DNA of 22,528 nucleotides from Christensenella sp. UBA7588 (lineage in GTDB: Bacteria > Bacillota > Clostridia > Christensenellales > CAG-917): contig DLKM01000005.1 in NCBI GenBank assembly GCA_002478945.1, positions 1 through 22,528 on the forward strand, read 5' to 3'. The notes beneath the pieces are model-generated. The model worked only from the letters and a program-made list of their open reading frames with translations, was not told the DNA's origin and searched no databases. The position numbers and the translations under genes were made by a program. Within the stretch, counting starts at the first letter, position 1. Each line of letters starts with the position of its first letter. Of this stretch, positions 15,010 to 22,528 are shown in pieces.

Positions 15010-15022
15010 GGGGCATAGCCCC
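15010..15022. repeat. Small triloop hairpin before topA
   Basis: GGGGC-ATA-GCCCC, directly followed by the topA ribosome binding site GAGGAG (15023-15028). The preceding CAAGTATG (15003-15010) is the same 8-mer that precedes the hairpin at 2263. The hairpin could influence access to the ribosome binding site. Confidence 0.6.
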
Positions 15023-15033
15023 GAGGAGAAATA

Positions 15034-17151
15034 ATGAAACAACTCATAATAGTCGAGTCTCCGCACAAAGCCAAAACGATACAGAAGTATCTTGGCAACG
15101 ACGCCGCGGTGCTTGCGTCCAAAGGACACGTTTGCGATTTGCCGACACGTTCTTTGGGTATCGACGTGGATAACGGTTTCAAACCGCAGTATATCGTTAC
15201 GCCGGACAAGGAATCAACCATCAAACAACTTTCTCAAGCGGTAAAAAAATATGACAAAGTTTACCTCGCAACCGACCCGGACCGCGAGGGAGAAGCCATA
15301 TCGTGGCACTTGAAGAACACTCTCGGCGTTACGGGAGATAAAGTGCGTATCGAGTTTAACGAAATATCGCCGAAAGCGGTTCGTGCGGCAATGGAAAATC
15401 CGCGCGAAATCAATATGAATCTCGTCAACAGCCAACAGGCAAGACGAGTGCTTGACAGACTCGTCGGTTACAAAATATCGCCGATTCTTTCTCGCAAACT
15501 CAAGCCGAGTTTGTCCGCAGGTAGAGTGCAGTCTGCCGCTCTCAAAATGATTGTCGACAGAGAGAAAGAAATCAGAGAATTCAAACCCGAAGAATACTGG
15601 ACGATAGGCGCGTTGCTTTACAAGGACGGCGCAAAAAAGACCAAAGCAAATCTTTTCAACGCTTCTTTGAACGATAGAAACGGAGAAAAAATCAAGCCGA
15701 CGACCGCCGACGAAGCATACGCCATTGCAGACCAAATGAAAGAAAGCGATTTTCACGTCGACGAAGTGAAAAAGAGCGTTTCCACCTCAAAACCCGCACC
15801 GCCGTTTACCACGAGTACGATGCAACAGGAAGCGAGTCACAAGCTGAATATGACCGCCGAGAGAACGTCGAGAGTGGCGCAACAACTTTACGAAGGCGTA
15901 AATATCGAGGGAGAGGGACAACACGCGCTCATAACGTATATCCGTACGGACAGCGTGCGTATATCTCCCGATTTTGCGAGAATCGCGCTTTCTTACATCG
16001 CAAAAAATTACGGCAGCGAATACGCTCCAAAGACGCAAAATATTTATAAGACCAGCGACAACGCCCAAGACGCTCACGAGGCTATCCGTCCTATCGATTT
16101 GAACCGCACTCCGAAATCTTTGGAGGGTAAGATGGACAGAGACGCTTTCAGACTCTATAAACTCGTTTACGAGCGTTTTATGGCTTCGCAAATGACGCCT
16201 GCGCAATATAACACTATGCGCGTTCATATCGTCGGCGAAAAGGACAGAGACAAACTCGGCTTCGTCGTAAGAGGCAAGAGCGTCAAGTTTAAGGGATATA
16301 CGGCAGTCTATTCGCAGACGGTCGAGGAGGACGAGGAAAACAAAGAACTCGATACGATGCCCGACCTCAACGAAGGAGAGCATCTCAATCTCGACGACGT
16401 TGCGTGCGAGCAGAAATTCACAAAGCCGCCGGCGAGATACAACGACGCGACTTTGGTTAAGGCTCTCGAAGAAAACGGCATAGGTCGCCCGAGTACTTAC
16501 GCAAGCATTATCTCGGTTATCGCAAAGAGAGAATACACGCAAAAAGTGCAGAAAGCCATTGCTCCGACGCAGCTCGGAGAGGCCGTTTGCGAGTATATGG
16601 AGAAGAATTTCCCCGACATTATGAACCTCAACTTTACCGCACGTCTCGAAGGCGCGTTGGATAAGGTTGCGGACGGCAATCAGCAATGGCAGGAACTTAT
16701 CGGAGCGTTCTATCCGAGGCTTATGAAGTTTGTGGAAAGAGCGGCAAAGCAGGGCGGCGGAAACTATATGCCCGACGAGGAGAGCGACGTTGTCTGCGAT
16801 AAGTGCGGTGCAAAAATGGTTGTACGCCACGGCAAATACGGTCCGTTCCTCGCTTGCCCCAACTACCCGAAGTGCAAAAATATCAAGAAGATAGTGGAAG
16901 TCGTCGGCAAATGCCCGAAGTGCGGCGGAGACGTGAGCAAGAGGGTGTCCAAAGCAGGCAAGACTTTCTACGGTTGCACAAATTATCCGAAATGCGACTT
17001 TATAAGCTGGGATATACCTGCGCCGTACTTCTGTCCCGAATGCGGAAGCACTATGAAAGTGGTCAAGCGCGACGACAAGACTTATTACGTCTGCACCGAC
17101 CATAAATGCAAGCACAGAGAGCTTGTGAAAGACGAAACGTCTGAAAATTAA
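15034..17151 (+). CDS. topA: DNA topoisomerase I
   Basis: Type IA topoisomerase that relaxes negative supercoils. In 705 aa it shows the Toprim domain with IIVESPHKAKTI (5-16) and DPDREGEA (81-88, metal-binding acidic residues), the active-site Tyr302 in ITYIRTDSVRIS, and the conserved NDATLVKALEENGIGRPSTYASII segment, which is split here only for description. The C-terminus has three four-cysteine zinc ribbons starting near Cys588, Cys627 and Cys667. Length and order are those of typical Firmicutes TopA. The start has GAGGAG 5 nt upstream. It lies 46 nt after dprA and 44 nt before trmFO, as in other Firmicutes. Confidence 0.97.
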   Translation: MKQLIIVESPHKAKTIQKYLGNDAAVLASKGHVCDLPTRSLGIDVDNGFKPQYIVTPDKESTIKQLSQAVKKYDKVYLATDPDREGEAISWHLKNTLGVTGDKVRIEFNEISPKAVRAAMENPREINMNLVNSQQARRVLDRLVGYKISPILSRKLKPSLSAGRVQSAALKMIVDREKEIREFKPEEYWTIGALLYKDGAKKTKANLFNASLNDRNGEKIKPTTADEAYAIADQMKESDFHVDEVKKSVSTSKPAPPFTTSTMQQEASHKLNMTAERTSRVAQQLYEGVNIEGEGQHALITYIRTDSVRISPDFARIALSYIAKNYGSEYAPKTQNIYKTSDNAQDAHEAIRPIDLNRTPKSLEGKMDRDAFRLYKLVYERFMASQMTPAQYNTMRVHIVGEKDRDKLGFVVRGKSVKFKGYTAVYSQTVEEDEENKELDTMPDLNEGEHLNLDDVACEQKFTKPPARYNDATLVKALEENGIGRPSTYASIISVIAKREYTQKVQKAIAPTQLGEAVCEYMEKNFPDIMNLNFTARLEGALDKVADGNQQWQELIGAFYPRLMKFVERAAKQGGGNYMPDEESDVVCDKCGAKMVVRHGKYGPFLACPNYPKCKNIKKIVEVVGKCPKCGGDVSKRVSKAGKTFYGCTNYPKCDFISWDIPAPYFCPECGSTMKVVKRDDKTYYVCTDHKCKHRELVKDETSEN

Positions 17152-17160
17152 TAATTGCGG

Positions 17161-17173
17161 AAGGCGTAGCCTT
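17161..17173. repeat. Small triloop hairpin between topA and trmFO
   Basis: AAGGC-GTA-GCCTT, preceded by AATAATTGCGG. The AATAATTG flank recurs before the hairpins at 18526 and 22198. No T-run. Confidence 0.55.
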
Positions 17174-17195
17174 ACTCAATAATAAACAAAAAACT

Positions 17196-18512
17196 ATGGC
17201 TGAACACACGATAAAAATCATAGGCGGAGGGCTTGCAGGGTGCGAAAGCGCATTGCAGTTGCTCGAAAGAGGCTTCAAGGTCGAAATGTACGAAATGCGT
17301 CCTCAAAAAACGACGGGTGCGCATAAAACGGACGACCTTGCCGAACTCGTGTGTTCAAATTCGCTCAAATCGTGCGAACCTTGCACCGCGTCGGGGCTTT
17401 TGAAAGAGGAACTCGATTTGCTCGGTTGCAGATTGCTTGCAATAGCAAAAGAGTGCGCCGTTCCGTCGGGAAGCGCGCTTGCGGTTGACAGACAAAAGTT
17501 TTCCGAAGCGGTTGAAAAAGCGTTGTTTGCGTATAACGATTTCACGCTTGTGAGGGAAGAAGTTACGACGCTTGACGACGAACGTCCGACCATAGTTGCG
17601 ACGGGACCGCTTACGAGCGATTCGCTTGCTAACGAAGTCGGCAAACTTACGGGAAAAGACAGACTGTATTTTTACGACGCTATCGCTCCGATTGTGGAAT
17701 TTGACAGTATAGATATGTCAAAGGCGTATTTCGGCGGCAGATACGGCAAGGGCGGAGAAGATTATCTCAATCTGCCTATGCAAAAGGACGAATACGAAGT
17801 TTTTTACAACGAACTCGTAAACGCAAAAACCGTGGTGCTTCACGATTTTGAGAAAAAAGAACTTTTCGACGGCTGTATGCCCATAGAAGAAATGGCAAAA
17901 AGAGGCAGCGACACGATTCGTTTCGGACCTCTCAAGCCCGTAGGGCTTCGCAATCCGCTTACGGGAGAAAAAGCGTATGCGGTGGTGCAACTCCGCAAAG
18001 AAAATATCGCAGGGGATTGCTACAACCTCGTAGGGTTTCAAACCAACCTTACCTACGGCGAGCAAAAGAGAGTTTTCAGCCTTATTCCCGCGCTTAGGAA
18101 TGCGGAATTTGTTCGCTACGGCGTGATGCATAGAAACACATACATCAATGCGCCGAACGTAATCGACGATACGTTCAGATTGAAAGGAGACAAAACGCTG
18201 TACATAGCAGGGCAACTTTCGGGAGTCGAAGGATATGTGGAAAGCATAATGAGCGGACTTATCGCAGGGCAGGCTATGGCTCGCGAATTGCAAGGAGAAG
18301 AATATCGTATTCCGTCCGACGTAACAATCGTCGGCTCGCTTTGCAGGTACGTTTCGCAAATGAGTCTCGACTTTAAGCCGATGAACGCAAATCTCGGAAT
18401 ATTGCCGTCGATAACGGGCATACGCGACAAATCGAAGCGTAAACAGGCGTATCACGATAGGGCAATAAATTCGCTGAAAGAACAACTGAGCGAAAAAATT
18501 AATAATTATTAA
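17196..18512 (+). CDS. trmFO: TrmFO, methylenetetrahydrofolate-tRNA-(uracil-5-)-methyltransferase
   Basis: FAD- and folate-dependent enzyme that makes 5-methyluridine at position 54 in the T-loop of tRNAs. It is typical of Firmicutes, which use it instead of SAM-dependent TrmA. The 438-aa protein has the FAD-binding IGGGLAGCESA (9-19), the family motif ELVCSNSLKS with Cys53, and FDGCMPIEEMA with Cys227, matching the two functional cysteines known in the family. The C-terminal part shows the folate/FAD signature LYIAGQLSGVEGYVES and LGILP. No strong Shine-Dalgarno precedes ATG 17196. It is downstream of topA as usual, but the xerC gene that commonly follows is missing. Confidence 0.96.
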   Translation: MAEHTIKIIGGGLAGCESALQLLERGFKVEMYEMRPQKTTGAHKTDDLAELVCSNSLKSCEPCTASGLLKEELDLLGCRLLAIAKECAVPSGSALAVDRQKFSEAVEKALFAYNDFTLVREEVTTLDDERPTIVATGPLTSDSLANEVGKLTGKDRLYFYDAIAPIVEFDSIDMSKAYFGGRYGKGGEDYLNLPMQKDEYEVFYNELVNAKTVVLHDFEKKELFDGCMPIEEMAKRGSDTIRFGPLKPVGLRNPLTGEKAYAVVQLRKENIAGDCYNLVGFQTNLTYGEQKRVFSLIPALRNAEFVRYGVMHRNTYINAPNVIDDTFRLKGDKTLYIAGQLSGVEGYVESIMSGLIAGQAMARELQGEEYRIPSDVTIVGSLCRYVSQMSLDFKPMNANLGILPSITGIRDKSKRKQAYHDRAINSLKEQLSEKINNY

Positions 18513-18525
18513 TTAATAATTGAGG

Positions 18526-18538
18526 GTGGGATACCCAC
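18526..18538. repeat. Small triloop hairpin between trmFO and hslV
   Basis: GTGGG-ATA-CCCAC within TGAGGGTGGGATACCCACAC, preceded by AATAATTGAGG. Same plan and flank as the hairpin at 17161. It lies 13 nt after the trmFO stop and has no T-run. Confidence 0.6.
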
Positions 18539-18611
18539 ACCCCCGAATTAAATTAAAACTGAACGTCCGAAAAATCGGGCAATGAATTAAACAATCAGGA
18601 GGTATAAAACT

Positions 18612-19148
18612 ATGGTTGAATTTCGCGGAACTACTATTTGCGCGGTAAGGCGCGACGGACAAACCGCGGTGGCAGGAGACGGTCAGGTCACGATGGGCGA
18701 AAGCGTCATTATGAAAGGCAACGCCGTCAAAGTCAAACGCATTTACAACGATAAAGTAGTCGTAGGATTTGCAGGTTCCGTCGCCGACGCTTTTGCGTTG
18801 TCGGAAAAGTTTGAAGCTATGCTTCAAAAATATAGCGGAAATCTTATGAGAGCCGCAGTCGAACTTGCAGAACTTTGGAGAAGCGACAAGGGCGGAAGAA
18901 AGCTCGAAGCCTTGCTTATCGCGGCGGACAGCACGGCTATATACGTCATTTCGGGTACGGGCGAGGTTATCGAACCCGAAAACGGAATTTGCGCAATCGG
19001 AAGCGGCGGAAACTATGCGCTTGCCGCTGCTCGCGCGCTCGTGGACGCTACGGATTTGAGCGCGAAAGAAATCGCGTACAAAGCACTTAAAATCGCAAGC
19101 GAGATTTGCGTATATACCAACGACCATATCACGGTCGAGACCGTTTGA
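18612..19148 (+). CDS. hslV: HslV (ClpQ) protease subunit
   Basis: Threonine peptidase forming the proteolytic double ring of the HslUV ATP-dependent protease. The 178-aa protein begins MVEFRG before TTICAV; cleavage of this short propeptide would expose Thr7 as nucleophile. AVAGDGQVTMG (19-29), a Lys-rich stretch near 35-43, GFAGSVADAF and AIGSGGNYALAAARAL are family hallmarks. Some Bacillus ClpQ have Ser as first residue, but here it is Thr. AGGAGG (18597-18602) sits 9 nt before the ATG, and the gene is followed 10 nt later by hslU. Confidence 0.97.
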   Translation: MVEFRGTTICAVRRDGQTAVAGDGQVTMGESVIMKGNAVKVKRIYNDKVVVGFAGSVADAFALSEKFEAMLQKYSGNLMRAAVELAELWRSDKGGRKLEALLIAADSTAIYVISGTGEVIEPENGICAIGSGGNYALAAARALVDATDLSAKEIAYKALKIASEICVYTNDHITVETV

Positions 19149-19158
19149 GAGGTAAAAT

Positions 19159-20496
19159 ATGGACAATAACGTTATGACTCCGAAACAAATAGTTGCGGAA
19201 CTCGACAGATACATCATCGGTCAGCACGAAGCAAAAGTTGCCGTGGCAATCGCACTCCGCAACCGCTATCGCAGAAGCAAACTCCCCGAAGAAATGAGGG
19301 AAGAAATCACACCTAAAAACATCATTATGAAAGGACCGACGGGCGTAGGTAAAACCGAAATCGCACGTCGTTTGGCAAAAGTGGTCAAAGCTCCGTTCGT
19401 AAAGGTCGAAGCGACCAAATTTACCGAAGTCGGCTACGTCGGTCGCGACGTGGAAAGCATCATTCGCGACCTCGTGGAAGTGTCTATCCGCCTCGTAAGA
19501 GACGAAAAATTCAAAGAAGTAATGCCCAGAGCAACCGAAATTGCGGAAAACAAGCTCTGCGAAATTCTTCTTCCCATTCGCAAGAATGCTGCAGGCGCAA
19601 CCGAAAAGAGCGACGCACAACTCAAAGAGGAGTTGCTCCAAGAGATTCGCGCGGGACATCTTGACGGAATCACAATCGAGATGGAGATTCGTCAACAGCC
19701 CAAGCCCATTCAACTTCAACCCGGCAACGCTCCCGGCAACGAAATCGACCTCGGAAGCATTTTCGGCGGTATGATGGGGAAAATGCCCGTTAAAAAGAGA
19801 AAACTTACCGTCAAACAAGCGATGGACTTCATTGTCAATCAAGAGGCGGAAAAGATGGTGGACGAGGACGCAATCACGCAAGAGGCTTTGCAAAGAGCAG
19901 AGCAAGACGGCGTTGTGTTCCTTGACGAAATCGACAAAATCGCAACGGGCGCGAATGCGTCTCAACAAGGTCACGACGTATCGAGAGAGGGCGTGCAGAG
20001 AGATATTTTGCCGATTGTTGAGGGAAGCACCGTACAAACCAAATACGGCTCTATCCGCACGGACTTTATTCTCTTTATAGCGGCAGGCGCATTCCATATC
20101 TCGCGTATGGAGGATTTGATTCCCGAGCTTCAGGGCAGATTCCCGATAAGAGTGGAGCTTGACAATCTCACGAAAGAAGATTTCGTCAAGATTTTGACCG
20201 AACCCGACAATGCGGTACTCAAGCAATACAAGGAATTGCTCGGCGTAGACGGAGTGGAACTCAATTTTACCGACGAAGCCATAGACGAGATTGCGAGAGT
20301 TGCGTTTGAAGAAAACGAAAACAGCGAAAATCTCGGCGCGCGTCGTTTGCACGCAGTACTCGAAGCACTTTTGAAAGACGTGCTTTACGAGGCGGACGAC
20401 AACGTGACCAAACAAATCAATATCGACAAAGAATACGTCGAAGCGCACATCAGCGGAAATCTTAAAGAAAGAAATCTGCGTCGTTATATTATCTGA
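19159..20496 (+). CDS. hslU: HslU (ClpY) unfoldase ATPase
   Basis: AAA+ ring ATPase that unfolds substrates and feeds them to HslV. In 445 aa: N-terminal TPKQIVAELDRYIIGQ, Walker A GPTGVGKTE (59-67), the pore loop GYVG (92-95), a central I-domain (about 110-240, including a Gln/Pro/Gly-rich part), Walker B VVFLDEIDKIA (about 252-262), GAFHISRMEDLIPELQGRFPIR, and the C-terminal NLRRYII that docks into HslV. Length is typical. GAGAGG is present near the hslV stop, which fits tight co-translation with hslV. Confidence 0.97.
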   Translation: MDNNVMTPKQIVAELDRYIIGQHEAKVAVAIALRNRYRRSKLPEEMREEITPKNIIMKGPTGVGKTEIARRLAKVVKAPFVKVEATKFTEVGYVGRDVESIIRDLVEVSIRLVRDEKFKEVMPRATEIAENKLCEILLPIRKNAAGATEKSDAQLKEELLQEIRAGHLDGITIEMEIRQQPKPIQLQPGNAPGNEIDLGSIFGGMMGKMPVKKRKLTVKQAMDFIVNQEAEKMVDEDAITQEALQRAEQDGVVFLDEIDKIATGANASQQGHDVSREGVQRDILPIVEGSTVQTKYGSIRTDFILFIAAGAFHISRMEDLIPELQGRFPIRVELDNLTKEDFVKILTEPDNAVLKQYKELLGVDGVELNFTDEAIDEIARVAFEENENSENLGARRLHAVLEALLKDVLYEADDNVTKQINIDKEYVEAHISGNLKERNLRRYII

Positions 20497-20513
20497 CGAC
20501 AGAAGGAAGAATT

Positions 20514-21764
20514 ATGATTAGCATACCAAAAGGCACAAAAGATATGTTGCCGCAAGAGGCATACAAGTGGCATTACGTCGAAAACATCGCAAGAGAGACT
20601 GCGGCGCAATTCGGATTTAAGGAAATCCGTACGCCTATGTTCGAACATACCGAATTGTTTTTGAGAGGCGTCGGGGAAACCACCGACATCGTTACCAAAG
20701 AAATGTATACTTTCGACGACAAGGGAGGAAGAAGTATGACGCTTCGTCCCGAAGGCACGGCAGGCGTTGCGCGCTGTTTTATCGAAAACGGATTGCAACA
20801 AGGCGTTATGCCTATGAAAGCGTACTATATCGCGAGCGTGTTCCGTTATGAAAAGCCGCAAAACGGCAGACTGCGCGAACATCATCAATTCGGCGTCGAA
20901 TGCTACGGAAGCGACAGCCCGAGCGCAGACGCGGAAGTTATCGCTCTTGCCGCGACTCTCCTCAAAAAAGTTGGTCTTACGCAAATCGAGTTGAACATCA
21001 ACAGCATCGGTTGCGCAAAATGCCGCGCGGAATACAACAAGGCTCTCAAAGAATACATCGGCGCAAATCTGCATCTTATGTGCGGACAATGCCAAGCGAG
21101 ATTCGAGAAGAATCCTTTGCGTATTCTCGACTGCAAAGAGGAAAAATGCAAGGAAATCACGAAAAACGCGCCCAAAATTCTCGATTATCTCTGCGACGAT
21201 TGCAAGGCGCACTTCGAGAAAGTGCAACAAATCCTCAAGTCTATGGGTATTGCTTTCAAGGTCAATTCGGGTATCGTCAGAGGACTTGACTATTACACCC
21301 GTACCGTATTTGAATTCGTATCTACGGACATCGGAGCGCAAGGCACGGTTTGCGGCGGCGGAAGATACAATCGTCTCGTGGAGGAAGTCGGCGGAAAACC
21401 GACTCCTGCCGTCGGCTTCGGAATGGGGCTTGAAAGATTGCTCCTCGTGCTTGAAAACACCGATAATCTCAAAGCCGAACCCGAGTGTATAGACGTATAC
21501 GTTGCGTCTTTGGGCGAAGCGGCGCAAGACGCGGCACGCAAAATCGTTATGGGTTTGCGCGAAAAGGGCGTTAAAGCGGAAAACGATATTATGGACAGAG
21601 GCATAAAAGCGCAAATGAAATATGCCGACCGCGTAGGAGCAAAATACGTCGTCGTAATCGGCGATGAGGAACTTCAAAACGGTGTCGTTAATATCAAAAA
21701 TATGCAAAACGGCGAAACGCAAAGCCATACAATCGAGAATCTTGCGGGGTATTTTGCAAAATGA
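20514..21764 (+). CDS. hisS: Histidyl-tRNA synthetase
   Basis: Class II synthetase charging tRNA-His. The 416-aa protein shows IPKGTKDMLP at the start, motif 1 around EIRTPMFEHTELF, TLRPEGT, motif 2 with FRYEKPQNGRLREHHQFGVE, the histidine-specific RGLDYYTRTVFEF, motif 3 VGFGMGLERLL, and a C-terminal anticodon-binding domain. The insertion domain carries paired cysteines (CAKC, CGQC, DCKEEKC, CDDC), likely binding zinc, as in many clostridial HisRS. AAGGAAG precedes ATG 20514. It follows hslU by 17 nt and overlaps the next gene by 4 nt, so it is part of the same operon. Confidence 0.97.
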   Translation: MISIPKGTKDMLPQEAYKWHYVENIARETAAQFGFKEIRTPMFEHTELFLRGVGETTDIVTKEMYTFDDKGGRSMTLRPEGTAGVARCFIENGLQQGVMPMKAYYIASVFRYEKPQNGRLREHHQFGVECYGSDSPSADAEVIALAATLLKKVGLTQIELNINSIGCAKCRAEYNKALKEYIGANLHLMCGQCQARFEKNPLRILDCKEEKCKEITKNAPKILDYLCDDCKAHFEKVQQILKSMGIAFKVNSGIVRGLDYYTRTVFEFVSTDIGAQGTVCGGGRYNRLVEEVGGKPTPAVGFGMGLERLLLVLENTDNLKAEPECIDVYVASLGEAAQDAARKIVMGLREKGVKAENDIMDRGIKAQMKYADRVGAKYVVVIGDEELQNGVVNIKNMQNGETQSHTIENLAGYFAK

Positions 21765-22195
21765 CGGAGCGCGGCGTTGTATCCAAAGTCAAAGGCAATA
21801 AAGCCACGGTACGTTTTGAGAGGCGTAGTGCGTGTGACAAATGTCATATGTGCGCCGTAACCAAAGACGGAATGAAAGTGGAAGTCGTTATCGAAAACTC
21901 CCTCGGCGCAAACGAGGGCGATTTCGTCGAGGTGGAAATGGGCGAAAAATACGTTTTGACCGCCGCAACGATAGTGTACGTCATTCCGCTTATTCTCACG
22001 GGACTCGGAATAGGTCTCGGCACTCTTATAAACGAGATAGCCCAGATTTGTTTTGCCATAGGCGGACTTGTGATAGGCTTTGTCATTGCGATTTTGCTCG
22101 ACAGGCTTGTAATACGCAAAAAGAAAGGCTTTGTTCCGACTATGAAAAGTATCTGTGATTTTGGCGGTCAAGGTACGGATGAAACGAAAAAATAA
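21761..22195 (+). CDS. RseC/MucC family (SoxR reducing system) membrane protein
   Basis: A 144-aa membrane protein of the RseC/MucC type: an N-terminal domain with RGVVSKVKGNKATVRF, cysteines CDKCHMC (25-31), a VEVEMGEKYVLTAA segment, two transmembrane helices (about 68-90 and 94-115) and a basic loop (RLVIRKKK). Members with this fold are linked to Rnf/SoxR reduction or sigma-E control in Proteobacteria and occur with rnf genes in clostridia; no rnf genes are visible here, so the partner is unknown. The start overlaps the hisS stop as ATGA, showing translational coupling. It is the last gene of the operon. Confidence 0.8.
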   Translation: MTERGVVSKVKGNKATVRFERRSACDKCHMCAVTKDGMKVEVVIENSLGANEGDFVEVEMGEKYVLTAATIVYVIPLILTGLGIGLGTLINEIAQICFAIGGLVIGFVIAILLDRLVIRKKKGFVPTMKSICDFGGQGTDETKK

Positions 22196-22197
22196 TT

Positions 22198-22217
22198 GCG
22201 TGTCGGCATCGACACGC
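22198..22217. terminator. Strong hairpin after the rseC-like gene (possible operon end)
   Basis: GCGTGTCG-GCAT-CGACACGC: perfect 8-bp GC-rich stem starting 3 nt after the stop codon and preceded by AATAATT. No T-run follows on the + strand, but on the - strand the stem is followed by AATTATTTTTTCG, so it would work as an intrinsic terminator mainly for leftward transcription. On the + strand it could protect the mRNA 3' end. Confidence 0.5.
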
Positions 22218-22434
22218 AAACGTGCGCTTATTCGAAGCGTATTTATTAACGAAATGTGCTTATTCGGAGCTTCGAGCCGCAGGGCGGCGAGCAAATCAAA
22301 CGCCGAGCTTGATGATTAGTACAAGCGACTGCGCCGTATTGTTGCGTAGCTGGCGCACAAAGCGCGTGACATAATGAGAGAAATGTCCCTATTTATGCGA
22401 GTGCTGAGTGTGTCCCCCCCCCCCCGCGGAGCGG

Positions 22435-22476
22435 TTCCGTGGGTTCCCTCAAGCATCGCGCAGAGGGGGAACGGAA
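22435..22476. repeat. Imperfect inverted repeat near window end
   Basis: TTCCG and GTTCCCTC (22435-22450) face GAGGGGGAAC and GGAA (22463-22476) around a 12-nt loop. It lies 9 nt after the C12 tract. CCTCAAG and CTTGAGG further outside form another inverted pair. It may belong to a mobile or repetitive element that continues past the window. Confidence 0.45.
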
Positions 22477-22528
22477 TAGGGGAAACACCTTGAGGAAAGG
22501 GGAAAGTCTTATTTAAGAGGGGAATTTT

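Larger units (their letters stand above)
22196..22528. other. Non-coding region with repeats and homopolymer at window end
   Basis: There is no believable gene in these 333 nt. They hold the hairpin at 22198-22217, near-identical 13-mers GCTTATTCGAAGC (22226-22238) and GCTTATTCGGAGC (22258-22270), a run of 12 C (22414-22425), and an inverted repeat (about 22435-22476). The G/A-rich last 60 nt look unlike the coding part. This may be the edge of another repeat element or of a contig. Confidence 0.5.

Overview
The window looks like a chromosomal segment of a Gram-positive Firmicute of the class Clostridia. Three things suggest this: the dprA-topA-trmFO-hslV-hslU gene order, which is the classic Firmicutes arrangement (dprA-topA-trmFO-xerC-hslVU-codY in Bacillus subtilis); SipW-type signal peptidases with TasA/camelysin-type secreted proteins; and consensus sigma-A promoters with AGGAGG-like ribosome binding sites. 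The WIEGxDxDC-type motif in the secreted proteins recalls Christensenellales-like gut Clostridia, but that placement is a guess. All recognised genes are on the + strand.

Region 1 (1-220): a tRNA-Leu(UAA) gene with its own promoter and an intrinsic terminator.

Region 2 (about 320-12160): an accessory, envelope-oriented island. In order it encodes: a degenerate EAL-domain protein with a charged linker and C-terminal aromatic/glycine (GYFD/W) repeats; a membrane-anchored protein ending in the same motif as the next protein; a secreted TasA/camelysin-like protein with a SipW-type signal peptide; a first SipW-type signal peptidase; a McrB-family AAA+ ATPase that unusually carries an N-terminal transmembrane helix; a large DUF2357-like (McrC-partner-type) protein whose C-terminal half is low-complexity coil with a duplicated motif and no visible nuclease; and a second SipW-type signal peptidase. 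Strong promoters precede the EAL gene, the TasA-like gene and the first sipW. Intrinsic terminators follow the TasA-like gene and both sipW genes. Two long imperfect hairpins separate the ATPase from its partner. My reading is a SipW/TasA-type surface-protein system coupled to a membrane-tethered McrB/DUF2357 machine of unknown function. The physical linkage is seen; the functional coupling is inference.

Region 3 (12336-22217): conserved housekeeping genes, comM(yifB)-dprA-topA-trmFO-hslV-hslU-hisS-rseC-like, closely spaced and probably one or two operons covering DNA uptake and recombination, topology, tRNA modification, proteolysis and tRNA charging. The xerC and codY genes usual at this locus are absent.

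Region 4 (22196-22528): non-coding DNA with a strong hairpin, a 13-bp repeat, a C12 homopolymer and an inverted repeat. A family of tiny perfect hairpins, mostly with 3-nt loops and partly shared flanks but different stems, is scattered through the intergenic gaps.
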